Origin: Methylorubrum sp. B1-46
GTDB lineage: Bacteria; Pseudomonadota; Alphaproteobacteria; Rhizobiales; Beijerinckiaceae
Reading direction: 5' to 3'
DNA: 64,000 bases
Assembly (NCBI RefSeq): GCF_021117295.1
Contig: NZ_CP088247.1
Coordinates: forward strand, 689,501 to 753,500
Within the stretch, counting starts at the first letter, position 1, and each line of letters starts with the position of its first letter. Both the position numbers and the translations under genes were made by a program. The notes beneath the pieces were generated by a model that saw nothing but the letters and a program-made list of their open reading frames with translations, searched no databases and was not told where the DNA came from. This document shows positions 46,722 to 57,466 of the stretch, one piece after another.

Positions 46722-47488
46722 TTCCGGGCTTTGGCAGCCTGCTCGGCGGCGACGCCTTCCTCGCCACCTTCCTGATCTTCTGCCGTATCGGCGGCTGCCT
46801 TCTGATCGTACCCGGCTTCTCCAGCCCGCGGGTGCCGGCGCAGGTGCGACTCCTCATCGCCGGCGGCGTCTCGCTCGCGGTCACGCCGCTCCTCCTGCCG
46901 CTGTTCCAGGGCCGGCTTCCGGGGCAGGCGCCGACGGACTCGCTCGTCTGGATTGCCAGCGAGACGGTGACGGGGCTGCTCATCGGTCTGCTCGGGCGGA
47001 TCTTCATCTTCGTGCTGGAGACGGTGATGAACGCGACCTCGACCATGGTGGGCTTCGGCTCGATGCCGGGCACGCCGGTCGAGGGCACCGAGGCGATCCC
47101 CGCGGTCGAGTCGCTCATCGTCCTCAGCGCGGTGGCGCTGATGTTCGCCGCCGACCTGCACTGGGAGCTGTTTCGCGGGCTCGTCGATTCCTATACCCGC
47201 ATCCCGCCGGGCGAGGGCTTCGGCACGCAGACGGCGCTGGTGCGCATCACCGACCAGATCGGCGAGGCCTTCACGCTGAGCTTACGGATCGCGGCGCCCT
47301 TCATCATCTACGCTGTGGCGGTGAACCTCGCCTCCGGCTTCGTGAACAAGCTGACGCCGACGATCCCCGTCTACTTCGTTGCCACGCCCTTCGTGATGTT
47401 CGGGGCCCTGATCCTGCTCTACACCCTGTCGACCGAGTTCATGACCCAGTTCCTCTCCGGCTATCTCGCTTGGCTGCGCAAGGGCTGA
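46718..47488 (+). CDS. fliR: Flagellar export gate protein FliR
   Basis: 256 residues from GTG 46718, overlapping the flhA stop. Six helices; [20 protein letters not shown] at the start, [20 protein letters not shown], and [20 protein letters not shown]. Component of the FliPQR channel. Confidence 0.95.
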   Translation: MIPGFGSLLGGDAFLATFLIFCRIGGCLLIVPGFSSPRVPAQVRLLIAGGVSLAVTPLLLPLFQGRLPGQAPTDSLVWIASETVTGLLIGLLGRIFIFVLETVMNATSTMVGFGSMPGTPVEGTEAIPAVESLIVLSAVALMFAADLHWELFRGLVDSYTRIPPGEGFGTQTALVRITDQIGEAFTLSLRIAAPFIIYAVAVNLASGFVNKLTPTIPVYFVATPFVMFGALILLYTLSTEFMTQFLSGYLAWLRKG

Positions 47489-47492
47489 GCGC

Positions 47493-47903
47493 ATGTCCGC
47501 CGCCGACATCGCCAAGCGCCTGAAGCGGGCCGAACGCCTCACCGCCGTGCAGGAGCAGATGCGCCGGGCCGCCGAGTGGCAGCTCGCCCAGACCCGGCGC
47601 GACGCCGACGCCGTCGAGGCGGACCGCGCCGCCCTGCTGGCCGCCGTCGGCTCCTCCGCCCACGGCCATCTGTTTCTGGAGGCATCCAACCGCCGCCTGC
47701 GCGGCCTCGCCGCCCGCGCGACCGAACTCGAACGGATCGCGGCATCGCAAACCGCCGAGTTGCGCGAACAGGGTCTCGCGCTGAAGCGCGCGGAGCTCAA
47801 TGCCGAGCGGATCGAGACGCTGCTCGACCGCGAGCGCGAACGGGTCGAGGCGATGGAGCGGCTCGACGGGCTGGCTCAGCGCCGCGACGCAAGCCTCCCG
47901 TAA
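47493..47903 (+). CDS. FliJ-like coiled-coil protein
   Basis: 136 residues, almost entirely helical and charged (LKRAERLTAVQEQMRRAAEW; RDADAVEADRAALLAAVGSS; LNAERIETLLDRERERVEAM). Size, composition and place after fliR suggest a FliJ-type export stalk partner of FliI, but FliJ sequences diverge too much to be sure. GTG/ATG spacing of 4 nt from fliR supports cotranscription. Confidence 0.6.
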   Translation: MSAADIAKRLKRAERLTAVQEQMRRAAEWQLAQTRRDADAVEADRAALLAAVGSSAHGHLFLEASNRRLRGLAARATELERIAASQTAELREQGLALKRAELNAERIETLLDRERERVEAMERLDGLAQRRDASLP

Positions 47904-47974
47904 GCCAGCGGGTCTAGGGTTCCTCCGATTGTCAGCGGCGCACCGGTTCGCGCCGCGTCAGGATCGATGGCGCG

Positions 47975-48448
47975 ATGAGCATCTCTCCCCCTTCCGACAT
48001 CGTCATGGACGTGGCCCGCGCCGCCGATCCGGCCCGCTACCAGGAGGCGGCGTCCAAGCTGTCGCAGCCCGGCGACCCGGCAGCCTTCGCCAGCGCCGCC
48101 GACGAGGCCGCCCGCGAGGTCGGCCTCACCACGCACATGCCGCTCGACGTCCATGGGACGCTGACGAGCATGAAGAACGACACCGCCCGCAGCGGAGCCG
48201 CCGACCCCTACCGGAAGTTCGAGGGGCAGGTGATCCAGCAATTCGTCGAGGCGATGCTGCCCAAGGCCGAGACCGTATTCGGCAAGGGCAATGCCGGCGG
48301 CATCTGGAAGTCGATGCTCTCCGAGCAGATCGGCCAACAGATCGCCAAGACCGGCGGCATCGGCATCGCCCGCATGCTGAACCCGGCGCATCCCACCGGC
48401 ACCACGACAGCGGCTCCCACGGCCACCGGCGTGGCCGGCAAGGTCTGA
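47975..48448 (+). CDS. Rod-binding protein, FlgJ N-domain/CheL type
   Basis: 157 residues. The core YRKFEGQVIQQFVEAMLPKA with GNAGGIWKSMLSEQIGQQIA and KTGGIGIARML is the FlgJ/CheL rod-binding domain (FEG...F...ML pattern). No muramidase domain follows, as usual in Rhizobiales, where the protein is called CheL. It should cap rod assembly. Confidence 0.85.
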   Translation: MSISPPSDIVMDVARAADPARYQEAASKLSQPGDPAAFASAADEAAREVGLTTHMPLDVHGTLTSMKNDTARSGAADPYRKFEGQVIQQFVEAMLPKAETVFGKGNAGGIWKSMLSEQIGQQIAKTGGIGIARMLNPAHPTGTTTAAPTATGVAGKV

Positions 48449-48454
48449 CCGGCG

Positions 48455-48799
48455 ATGCTGCTCGAATCCCTCAAGCGGCTGGAGGCCACCGTCGAGGCCG
48501 AGACCGAGGCGCTCGCCGCCAACGCCGCCCTCGATCTCGACGCGGTCAACCGGGCGAAAAGCCGGAGCCTGCTCGAACTCACGCGGCTGGCCCGCGGCAT
48601 CGACGTCGCGGCGCTGGATGCCGAGACCGGCATCGTGCTCGCCCGCCTGCGCGACAAGCTGATCCGCAACCAGGAGGCGGTCGCCCTGCATCTGCGGGCG
48701 GTGGAGGAGGTCGGCGAGACGCTCCAGGCGAGCCTCCAGGCGGCCGAGTCCGACGGCACCTATTCCGCGCGCCTGTCCGCACATTCGGGACGCGACTGA
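48455..48799 (+). CDS. FlgN-like small helical protein
   Basis: 114 residues, helical throughout (LESLKRLEATVEAETEALAA; NRAKSRSLLELTRLARGIDV; ALHLRAVEEVGETLQASLQA). The N..K...L.EL arrangement is similar to FlgN, the chaperone for FlgK/FlgL. It sits between cheL and the following membrane protein, separated by a few nt. Confidence 0.6.
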   Translation: MLLESLKRLEATVEAETEALAANAALDLDAVNRAKSRSLLELTRLARGIDVAALDAETGIVLARLRDKLIRNQEAVALHLRAVEEVGETLQASLQAAESDGTYSARLSAHSGRD

Positions 48800-48802
48800 G
48801 CG

Positions 48803-49249
48803 ATGCGCGTCCTCTTCAGCGGCTTGTGGATCTGCGCCGTCACCATCGCCTCATGTTACGCGGCGGTGACCTATGGCGGCGGGTTCTTCTCGAAATCGAC
48901 CGAGCCCTACCTGGAAGGGCTGCAATATCAGAAGCTCGCGCCCATCAACATTCCGATGGTCGCCGAGGGCAAAGTCCAGGGCTACGTCATCGCCGTGCTG
49001 GTCTTCACGGCGGATGCCAAGCTGATGCACACGCTGCCCGTCGCCCCCAACGCCTTCGTGGTCGATGAGGCCTTCCGCCAGATCTACGGCGACACCACGA
49101 TCGATTTCCGCAAGCTCGCCCGCTACGACATCAACGGCCGCCTCGCCCAGATCCGCGCCAAGGTGAACGAGCGCCTCGGCTCCGACGTGGTGAAGGACGT
49201 GCTGGTGGATGAATTGAACTTCGTGGCCAAGCGGGAAGTGCGCTCGTAG
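48803..49249 (+). CDS. Flagellar-locus membrane-anchored protein
   Basis: 148 residues. One N-terminal helix (LFSGLWICAVTIASCYAAVT), then a periplasmic domain with YVIAVLVFTADAKLMHTLPV, FVVDEAFRQIYGDTTIDFRK, and VVKDVLVDELNFVAKREVRS. Anchor plus 100-residue domain ending in a conserved-looking helix recalls FliL, but key FliL residues are not evident. Last gene of the flhA-led group. Confidence 0.65.
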   Translation: MRVLFSGLWICAVTIASCYAAVTYGGGFFSKSTEPYLEGLQYQKLAPINIPMVAEGKVQGYVIAVLVFTADAKLMHTLPVAPNAFVVDEAFRQIYGDTTIDFRKLARYDINGRLAQIRAKVNERLGSDVVKDVLVDELNFVAKREVRS

Positions 49250-49288
49250 GGCCTGCTCGACCGACATCCTCCGACGAACGCGTCGTCC

Positions 49289-49330
49289 CTCATGCTGAAG
49301 GTGCCGAGTCACCGATTGGCCTCGAAGCAT
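49289..49330. repeat. Degenerate intergenic repeat remnant
   Basis: CTCATGCTGAAGGTGCCGAG followed by GCCTCGAAGCATCC resembles the common Rhizobiales repeat of the CTCATCCTGAGGTGC...GCCTCGAAGGATG type, recalled from memory. It lies in the 219-nt gap after the flagellar block. Confidence 0.35.
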
Positions 49331-49416
49331 CCCGGAACGCTCGATCCCACGGCGTCGCCTCGCTAGATCCAGCCGCAGCGGGACAGTCGCCCCCGGCCGG
49401 TCTTAAAGGTCGATTC

Positions 49417-49457
49417 ACGCAGAACTGTTTGACTCACCCTCAGAGTAAGTTCTGCGT
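49417..49457. promoter_or_regulatory. Inverted repeat just upstream of the DUF2336 gene
   Basis: ACGCAGAACT and AGTTCTGCGT are 10-bp perfect arms 21 nt apart, with an inner ACTC/GAGT pair. The element ends 11 nt before the ATG at 49469 and overlaps the usual RBS position (AGAGTAAG). It may act as an operator or as an mRNA hairpin hiding the RBS. Confidence 0.5.
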
Positions 49458-49468
49458 AATCGAGTGCC

Positions 49469-50464
49469 ATGTCCTCATCGGTCGCCGGCGCGCCGGACCT
49501 GTCCGGCCTCATCGAGCTCTCGCGCGACCCCGCGCTGGACCTGAAGCCCGCAATCCTGCGGGTGCAGACCGACCTGTTCCTGACCGCGCCGGTTCACGAC
49601 CGGGCGATCCTTCAGGCCTTCGAGTCCCTGGCGGCGGGTCTGATCCCGACCGTGGACGAGGACACGCTGCGCGTCGTCGCGGAAAAGCTCGACGGTTGCC
49701 CCGACGTGCCGGAGGGCGTGCGTGCCGCGCTCGCGACCCGCGGCTTTCCCCTCGCGCTGCCCCGCGAGCCGGAGACGGAGGCGGAAGCCGACTGGGCGAT
49801 CGCGGAAAATCCCGGCGCACTGATCGGCACCCGGGTTCTGGAGCGCCTGCTCGCCCGCGCCCGCACCGACGCGGATCTCGCCCGCACCCTGCTCGACCGG
49901 CCCGACATCCCGCCCGCCGACCTCGCACCACTCTGGCTCTTCGCCGAATCTGAGCAGCGCCGCGCCATCACTGAGGCCGTCGAGGCCACCGCGGCCTTGC
50001 GGCCCTGCCCGCCCGCACCGCGCGCGCTGGCCACGAGCCTGGTCGAGCATTCCCATTCCCGCGACGTCCAGGCCTTCGTCACCGCGCTTGGAAACGGGCT
50101 CGGCCTTCCGCCGAACTACCTCAGCGCAGCGGTCGATCCCGCCGCGCGCTACGACCTGCTGACGCTCGCCCTGCGGGTCGCGGATCTGCGCGAGGGCGAG
50201 GCGGTGTTCGTCTTCCTCACGCTCAACGACAACGTGGCGCGCTCAGTCGATCGGGTGTTCGCCCTCGTCACGCTGTTTCGTGACACGAGCCGGGCCACGG
50301 CCCGCGACCTGCTCTGCGCGATCCTCGGCGTGCCGGTGATGGAGCGCGCGGGCGGCGAGCACCAACCGCTGCACGGCCCCGAGGCCAAGCGCCCGACCCC
50401 GGCCGCCTCCGAGCGCGGCGGCTTCCGTACCATTCTCCCAACGCGCCTGCGCCGCACGAGCTGA
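49469..50464 (+). CDS. DUF2336 protein
   Basis: 331 residues, rich in short helices: DLSGLIELSRDPALDLKPAI, VHDRAILQAFESLAAGLIPT, VRVVAEKL-like LRVVAEKLDGCPDVPEGV, GTRVLERLLARARTDADLAR. The alternation of Ala/Leu/Arg helices is HEAT-like, as for DUF2336 of alphaproteobacteria. Function unknown. Preceded by the inverted repeat noted separately, so expression may be controlled. It is not clearly part of the flagellar operon. Confidence 0.8.
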   Translation: MSSSVAGAPDLSGLIELSRDPALDLKPAILRVQTDLFLTAPVHDRAILQAFESLAAGLIPTVDEDTLRVVAEKLDGCPDVPEGVRAALATRGFPLALPREPETEAEADWAIAENPGALIGTRVLERLLARARTDADLARTLLDRPDIPPADLAPLWLFAESEQRRAITEAVEATAALRPCPPAPRALATSLVEHSHSRDVQAFVTALGNGLGLPPNYLSAAVDPAARYDLLTLALRVADLREGEAVFVFLTLNDNVARSVDRVFALVTLFRDTSRATARDLLCAILGVPVMERAGGEHQPLHGPEAKRPTPAASERGGFRTILPTRLRRTS

Positions 50465-50480
50465 CGCCGGCTGAAAAACG

Positions 50481-50822
50481 CTACTCCGCGAGCGGCAGGC
50501 CGTGCCGGCCCTCGCGGTCGTCGATCTCGACGATCCAGAGATCGGAATCGAAGCGGATCTCACGGGCGAGCCGCTCCTCGACATCCGGCGACGGGGCGGC
50601 GCTGAGGATCGCCGTGAACAGGCGCTCGCCCGGATCCTCGGCCTCGATCAGCGCCTGGGGCGCCGGGCCGTAAAGGTCGGCGGTGCCGTCGAGCCGGTCG
50701 ATCTTGACGAAGATCGCCCCCGCCTCCGCCGCGCCGCGGCGGCGCTGCACCGCCGGGATGTTTTCCCCGTTGAGGCGGCGCAACTGCGCGGAGACCCAGA
50801 AATCCGAGCGAAGGCGTGGCAT
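50481..50822 (-). CDS. DUF1491 protein
   Basis: 113 residues: LRSDFWVSAQLRRLNGENIP, VQRRRGAAEAGAIFVKIDRL, DGTADLYGPAPQALIEA, LAREIRFDSDLWIVEIDDRE. The alpha-beta pattern and the SDFWVSA opening match DUF1491, a small alphaproteobacterial family of unknown function. Convergent with DUF2336. Confidence 0.85.
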   Translation of the reverse strand: MPRLRSDFWVSAQLRRLNGENIPAVQRRRGAAEAGAIFVKIDRLDGTADLYGPAPQALIEAEDPGERLFTAILSAAPSPDVEERLAREIRFDSDLWIVEIDDREGRHGLPLAE

Positions 50823-50932
50823 GCCCGGTTCATAGGCGCCCGCCGCCTCGCTGGCGAGGCCTGCAAGGCACAGCTCCGGGCGCTGAGACGACCCGCTTTT
50901 CGCTGAAGCGCATCGAGTTTCGCTTCACTCCA

Positions 50933-51020
50933 TCATCGCGAGCGGCCGCGAGGTGATCCAGCCGCGCGACATCTTCGGAAAGGACGCGCCCAGGATCGCG
51001 TCGGCTTCGTCTCGCGATGA
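50933..51020. repeat. Dispersed palindromic repeat, copy 2 (88 nt)
   Basis: Ends TCATCGCGAG and CTCGCGATGA with inner GTGATCCAG and CAGGATCGC. Same termini and organisation as the elements at 8455 and 62961, but the inner part is more diverged. Confidence 0.7.
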
Positions 51021-51069
51021 CGGAGGGGAAACCGAAGCGATCGAACCGATCCTGCCTTATCCGCTCGTC

Positions 51070-51819
51070 TTATCCGCTCGCCTTGGCGGTCATCTCGCGG
51101 GTCAGGGCGCGCAGGGTCGGCCCGGCGGCCTCGCCTTTCACCGGCAGCTTGCGATCTCGCTCGAATTTCTCGATCGCCGCCTTCGTGCCCGGTCCCATCA
51201 AGCCGTCGTCCTTGAGCGGCCCGTAGCCGAGCTTGGCCAGCGCGCGCTGGACGCGGATGACGGTGGGGTCGGGCTTCGGGCTCTCAGGCTTGCCCGCATC
51301 CGCCTTCACCTCGGCCTTCTCCTTCGCGGCCGGCTTCGATTCGGGCTTGCGCTCCGCCTTGGGCGTGACCGAGGCGGTCGTCTCGCCGGAGCGGATCATG
51401 TCGGCGATCGCGTCGCGGGGCGGGGCCGACGCCTCCCGCACGGGGGCGGCCTTCGGCGCCTCCACGGTGCGGACCTCCCGCACCGGCGGCGGAGCGGGCT
51501 TTGCCGCCACAGGCTTTGACTCGACGGTCGGCAGGATCGGCGCCGGGTGCGGTCCGTCCTGAAGGCCCATGGCGTTGACGCAGACATAGATCGCCGCGCT
51601 GGCGCCGAGCAGCGTTCCGAACACGCCGCCGGGATAGCGCAGGCAGAACCGCCCGGCCCCGCTCGCCGCAGACAGGGCGGTGGCCTGCCAGCCGGCGGCG
51701 GTCGGCCCGCGCGGCACCGGCTTGCGGCGCGGCGATCTGGCCGGGCCTCGCCCGGCGCGCATGTCACCGGGGACGACGATCTCGCGCTGGTCCCGTCGGA
51801 CGGGCGGCTCGCGCATCAT
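51070..51819 (-). CDS. Peptidoglycan-binding-domain membrane protein
   Basis: 249 residues. A basic cytoplasmic N-terminus, one helix (GGVFGTLLGASAAIYVCVNA), a long Pro/Ala/Lys-rich linker (~90-180), and a C-terminal PG_binding_1 domain: VIRVQRALAKLGYGPLKDDG, LMGPGTKAAIEKFERDR, KLPVKGEAAG. Probably a periplasmic protein anchored in the inner membrane that touches the cell wall. ATG 51819 is used; the next codon is also ATG. It lies between a repeat and the histidine kinase. Confidence 0.85.
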   Translation of the reverse strand: MMREPPVRRDQREIVVPGDMRAGRGPARSPRRKPVPRGPTAAGWQATALSAASGAGRFCLRYPGGVFGTLLGASAAIYVCVNAMGLQDGPHPAPILPTVESKPVAAKPAPPPVREVRTVEAPKAAPVREASAPPRDAIADMIRSGETTASVTPKAERKPESKPAAKEKAEVKADAGKPESPKPDPTVIRVQRALAKLGYGPLKDDGLMGPGTKAAIEKFERDRKLPVKGEAAGPTLRALTREMTAKASG

Positions 51820-51928
51820 TTCGCTCCTTCAGCGCATCGTCCCGAAAGGCGGAATCCAGCCTTCCGGAAACGACGATGCAAGAACAGGGACCCTGCTCCG
51901 GGTGTCTGCCACGCTGCGTTCGACCGGC

Positions 51929-53920
<1,992 letters not shown>

Positions 53921-54293
53921 GCCCGAAACCGGGTGGCTCGCGCCCCTCGACTACTCGTTACGATCTTCGAGCAAACCGTCGCAGAGCCGGTTTAAGCGAG
54001 GATGAAAAGGGTCGCTCACTTGCTGCCGACCGCGGGTGCGACCGGCCCCCTGCGGACCCCGGCCGAGGCGCCGATCCCCGTTCTTCACAGCGCCCGGAAC
54101 CGGGCCCGGCGGTGCTCCGCAGAGGGTAAACAGGCCTGCGCGAGGGCGGCACCGGGCGGAAAAAGGCTTCGTTCACCACGTCGGCGTTTTCAGGTCGCGC
54201 GCTTCATCCCGCCGTCCCGCGACGATGGCAGGATCGGATCAGGAATTCGCGCCGGCCGCGCCGGCCAAACAGCGCCCCCCTGGAACCGGATCG
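53921..54293. other. Divergent intergenic region
   Basis: 373 nt between the histidine kinase and the small anchored protein. No supported gene, strong repeat or hairpin was seen; it presumably holds both promoters. If the alternative ATG at 54225 is used for the downstream gene, the gap is 69 nt shorter. Confidence 0.4.
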
Positions 54294-54653
54294 ATGTCGT
54301 TTCTCCTGCGCGCCGCCCTCGTGATCGGAGCCCTGTCGTTTCTTGCGCTTCAGCGCCAGGAGGGGTCGTCGCCGGCCCGGCCGCGCGCTGCCACCGCAGA
54401 GACCGCATCGGGGATCGCGACGGGCGAGGCGATGGATCGCCTGACCACCGGCGGCATCGGCGCGCTAGTGAACGCCGTGAACGCGCTGCCGCCCGAGACC
54501 CGCGACGAGATGGTGCGGGCCGGGGCGGAGGCCGTCGCCCGCCACGTCACGGACCAATTCGCCGGACAACCCATCACATCGCCGCGTCCCTCCGCCGACA
54601 CCCTCTCGGCCAGCGACCGCCGGCCGTCATGGCGGGGACCCACATCGCATTGA
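54294..54653 (+). CDS. Small membrane-anchored hypothetical protein
   Basis: 119 residues from ATG 54294 (alternative ATG 54225 with 23 more residues). N-terminal helix FLLRAALVIGALSFLALQRQ, an acidic helix (ETASGIATGEAMDRLTTGGI, GALVNAVNALPPETRDEMVR) and a basic disordered tail. No known domain. It precedes the cydB gene by 69 nt in the same orientation and occupies the place where cydA would be expected. Confidence 0.55.
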   Translation: MSFLLRAALVIGALSFLALQRQEGSSPARPRAATAETASGIATGEAMDRLTTGGIGALVNAVNALPPETRDEMVRAGAEAVARHVTDQFAGQPITSPRPSADTLSASDRRPSWRGPTSH

Positions 54654-54722
54654 GCGCGGTTCTGGCCTGATGAGGCGGTGCTCCTATAACGGGCGTGTGC
54701 CGCCGGCCGGGTAGGAGCGACG

Positions 54723-55766
54723 ATGTTCGGCTTCGGGAACGAGTACGAAGGCTTGGCCTTCTGGCTGCCGCTGATCTGGGCCGGCCTGCTGGCTCTGGCG
54801 GTGGCGATGTACGTCGTCATCGACGGGTTCGACCTCGGGGTCGGCATCCTCTTCACCGCCGCGCGCCCCGGCAACTGGCGCGACCGGATGATGCTCTCGG
54901 TGGCGCCGATCTGGGACGGCAACGAGACCTGGCTCGTGCTTGGCGGCGGCGGGCTGTTCGCGGTGTTCTCGGTCGCCTACGCGATCCTGCTGCCGGCGCT
55001 CTACCTGCCGATCATCCTGATGCTGATCGCGCTGATCTTTCGCGGCGTCGCCTTCGAATTCCGCTTCAAGGCCGAGCGCTCGCAGGTGGTGTGGGACAAC
55101 GCCTTCCATTACGGCTCGCTGGTCGCCACCTTCGCCCAGGGCATGGTGCTCGGCGCCTTCGTCCAGGGCTTCCAGACCGAAGGCCGGGGATTCTCCGGCG
55201 GCACCTTCGATTGGCTCACCCCCTTCAGCGTCATGACCGGCATCGGCCTCGTCTGCGGCTACGGTCTGCTCGGCGCGACGTGGTGCGTGATGAAGACTTC
55301 GGGCGAACTGGAGATCTGGTCACGGATCAAGGCCAAGCAATTCCTGATCGGCACCGTCGTCTCGATGGCGATCGTCAGTGCCTGGGTGCCGTTCCTCGGG
55401 CTCCACATCCAGTGGCGCTGGTTCTCCTGGCCGAACCTGCTGTTCGTGGCGCCCGTGCCGCTGCTGACCGCCTTCGTCTGCTGGCGAATCTGGCGGGCGA
55501 TCGAGGACGGGCGCGAGGTGGCACCGTTCCTCCTCTCGATCGCCCTGTTCCTGCTCGGCTTCCTCGGGCTCGCGATCAGCCTGTTCCCCTACATCGTGCC
55601 GCCCAAGCTGACGATCTGGCAGGCAGCCAACGCGACCTCGGCGCTGGAATTCGCCCTCGTCGGCTACGCGGTGGTGATGCCGCTGACGCTCGCCTACACG
55701 GCCTATGCCTACTGGGTCTTCCGCGGCAAGATCGAGGAAAACCCGAACGCGGCGAGCTACCATTGA
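54723..55766 (+). CDS. cydB: Cytochrome bd/CIO-type oxidase subunit II, orphan
   Basis: 347 residues with about eight or nine membrane helices. Family signatures: YVVIDGFDLGVGILFTAAR, PIWDGNETWLVLGGGGLFA, FAVVYAILLPALYLPI-like, FRGVAFEFRFKAERSQVVWD, and FPYIVPPKLTIWQAANATSA. Together with subunit I (CydA) it forms a quinol oxidase that reduces O2 with high affinity. No cydA is found in the window. A 32-residue partner follows at once. CIO-type variants lack high-spin haem d; which type is here depends on CydA. Confidence 0.93.
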   Translation: MFGFGNEYEGLAFWLPLIWAGLLALAVAMYVVIDGFDLGVGILFTAARPGNWRDRMMLSVAPIWDGNETWLVLGGGGLFAVFSVAYAILLPALYLPIILMLIALIFRGVAFEFRFKAERSQVVWDNAFHYGSLVATFAQGMVLGAFVQGFQTEGRGFSGGTFDWLTPFSVMTGIGLVCGYGLLGATWCVMKTSGELEIWSRIKAKQFLIGTVVSMAIVSAWVPFLGLHIQWRWFSWPNLLFVAPVPLLTAFVCWRIWRAIEDGREVAPFLLSIALFLLGFLGLAISLFPYIVPPKLTIWQAANATSALEFALVGYAVVMPLTLAYTAYAYWVFRGKIEENPNAASYH

Positions 55767-55861
55767 GCGTCCGGCGCATCCTCTGGTTCGCCGCCCTCTA
55801 CGGTCTGAGCCTCCTCGCCTTCACGGCGCTCGTCTACTTCATCCGCGCCATCGCGCGGTGA
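55763..55861 (+). CDS. DUF2474-like small membrane protein (CydX analogue)
   Basis: 32 residues from TTG 55763, overlapping the cydB stop by 4 nt. LSVRRILWFAALYGLSLLAF then TALVYFIRAIAR: a basic start, one helix of about 20 residues and a basic end. Small DUF2474 or CydX subunits with W-x2 and LYG-type helices are known to stabilise bd oxidases and lie directly after cydB. Too short for normal ORF callers, so easily missed. Confidence 0.65.
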   Translation: MSVRRILWFAALYGLSLLAFTALVYFIRAIAR

Positions 55862-55874
55862 GGCGGGCAGCGGA

Positions 55875-56000
55875 TCAGAGGCAGAGGGGAAAGGCGGCGG
55901 CAAGCCAGAGCGTCACGCCTTCCCGCGCCCACAGCAGCGCGCCGGCCAGCGTCAGCGCGCCGAGAAGGGCGAGGACGACGAGTTCGTCCCGCCCGCTCAT
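55875..56000 (-). CDS. 41-residue membrane protein coupled to MFS transporter
   Basis: The ATG at 56000 overlaps the MFS gene's TGA (ATGA overlap), strong evidence for translational coupling. SGRDELVVLALLGALTLAGA then LLWAREGVTLWLAAAFPLCL gives two short or one-and-a-half helices. Possible small accessory subunit of the transporter; no known family. Confidence 0.55.
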   Translation of the reverse strand: MSGRDELVVLALLGALTLAGALLWAREGVTLWLAAAFPLCL

Positions 56001-57265
56001 CCCGGCCTCGCCCGCAGATCCCGCCGCGCCAGCGGAGCATCGCGGATCGGCAGGTTGAGGAGGCCGGCCAGCAGCGCGATGCCGATCGAGAGGGTCCAGG
56101 CCGCGTCGTAGGAGCCGGTATGGGCGAAGATGAAGCCTGCGCCCCACGCGCCGAAGAAGGCGCCGACCTGATGGCTCATGAAGACGATGCCGAACAGGGT
56201 CGAGAGATAGCGCACGCCGAAGATCTGCCCGACGAGGCCGCTCGTCAGCGGCACGGTGCCGAGCCAGAGAAAGCCGATGGCGCAGGCGAACACAGTCGCA
56301 GAGAGCGGCGTGAGGGGAAAGACGAGGAACAAAGCCATCACCGCGGCGCGGGCGACGTAGATCCACGACAGCACGTACTTCTTGCGCAGCCGGTCGGCGG
56401 CGACGCCGAAGGCGTAGGAGCCGAGGATGTTGAACAGGCCGATCAAGGCGAGCGCTCGGGCGCCGACGCCTGCATCGAGGCCGGCATCGGTCAGGACGGC
56501 CGGAAGATGCGTCGAGACGAAGGCGATGTGAAAGCCGCAGACGAAGAAGCCGGCATTGAGCAGCCAGTAGCCGCGATGTCCGGCCGCTTGGCGCAGGGCG
56601 ACCTTCAGCGGGATCTCGTCCGTCGCCCCGCTCGTCCGCACCGCGGAAGCCCCCCTGCGCGCAATGCCGAGGGCCAGCGGCAGCATCAGCGTGGCGAGGC
56701 CGGCTGCGGCGAGCAGCGCCCCGCGCCAGCCGAGGCCGTCGACGACGATCTGCGTGGCCGGTACCAGCAGAAACTGCCCAACCGAGCCGCCGGCGGTGAC
56801 GATGCCGGCGGCCGCGCCCCGTCGCCCGGGCGGCATCAGCGGCACCACGGCGCCCAGCACGACGACGAAGGTGACGCCGGTCATGGCGAGCCCGACTAGA
56901 AACCCGAGCGTGACGGTGAGGCCGAGCGCCGAGGAGATGATCGCCGCGAGCGCGAGGCCGACCGCGTAGAGGAACCCGCCGATGGCGGCGACACGGCCGG
57001 GTCCGTACCGGTCCGCCAGCGCCCCGACGAAAGGCTGGGCGAGGCCGAAGATGAGGTTCTGCACGGCCATGGCGAGGCCGAAGCTCTCGCGTCCGACACC
57101 GAGATCGAGCTCGACCGGCCGCATGAACAGGCCGAAGCCCTGGCGGATTCCCATGGCCATCGTCACGATCACCGCGCCGCAGGCGAGAGCGATCCAAGGG
57201 GCGGGCCGGCGAAGAGGCGGGGAAGGGATCAAGGTCGCGGATCCGGGACAATCAGCCGGAATCAT
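55997..57265 (-). CDS. MFS transporter, 12-helix
   Basis: 422 residues from ATG 57265. Twelve helices; MFS motif A appears as GALADRYGPGRVAAIGGFLY, and AAGIVTAGGSVGQFLLVPAT is on helix 5. The second half has AADRLRKKYVLSWIYVARAA. The GIRQGFGLFMRPVELDLGVG opening is typical of monocarboxylate/oxalate-formate-like or YbfB-like MFS members. Substrate unknown. Convergent with the cyd genes. Confidence 0.88.
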   Translation of the reverse strand: MIPADCPGSATLIPSPPLRRPAPWIALACGAVIVTMAMGIRQGFGLFMRPVELDLGVGRESFGLAMAVQNLIFGLAQPFVGALADRYGPGRVAAIGGFLYAVGLALAAIISSALGLTVTLGFLVGLAMTGVTFVVVLGAVVPLMPPGRRGAAAGIVTAGGSVGQFLLVPATQIVVDGLGWRGALLAAAGLATLMLPLALGIARRGASAVRTSGATDEIPLKVALRQAAGHRGYWLLNAGFFVCGFHIAFVSTHLPAVLTDAGLDAGVGARALALIGLFNILGSYAFGVAADRLRKKYVLSWIYVARAAVMALFLVFPLTPLSATVFACAIGFLWLGTVPLTSGLVGQIFGVRYLSTLFGIVFMSHQVGAFFGAWGAGFIFAHTGSYDAAWTLSIGIALLAGLLNLPIRDAPLARRDLRARPG

Positions 57266-57466
57266 AGTCCGTATCCCGGCCTCGGCAGAACCGGCTCATG
57301 CTGCATGACCGCTCATGCGGCGGGAGCGGCACACGAGCGTGGCGCCGGTGTCACCCGTCCGCGCCGTTCGCCGGCCGCCCCTCCGCGCGCGTAGCCTTGC
57401 CGGCCCCCGCTCCGCTAAGGTCCGTCCCATGATGTGGGATTTCGGCCAAGCGGCGAACGGTTCGCA

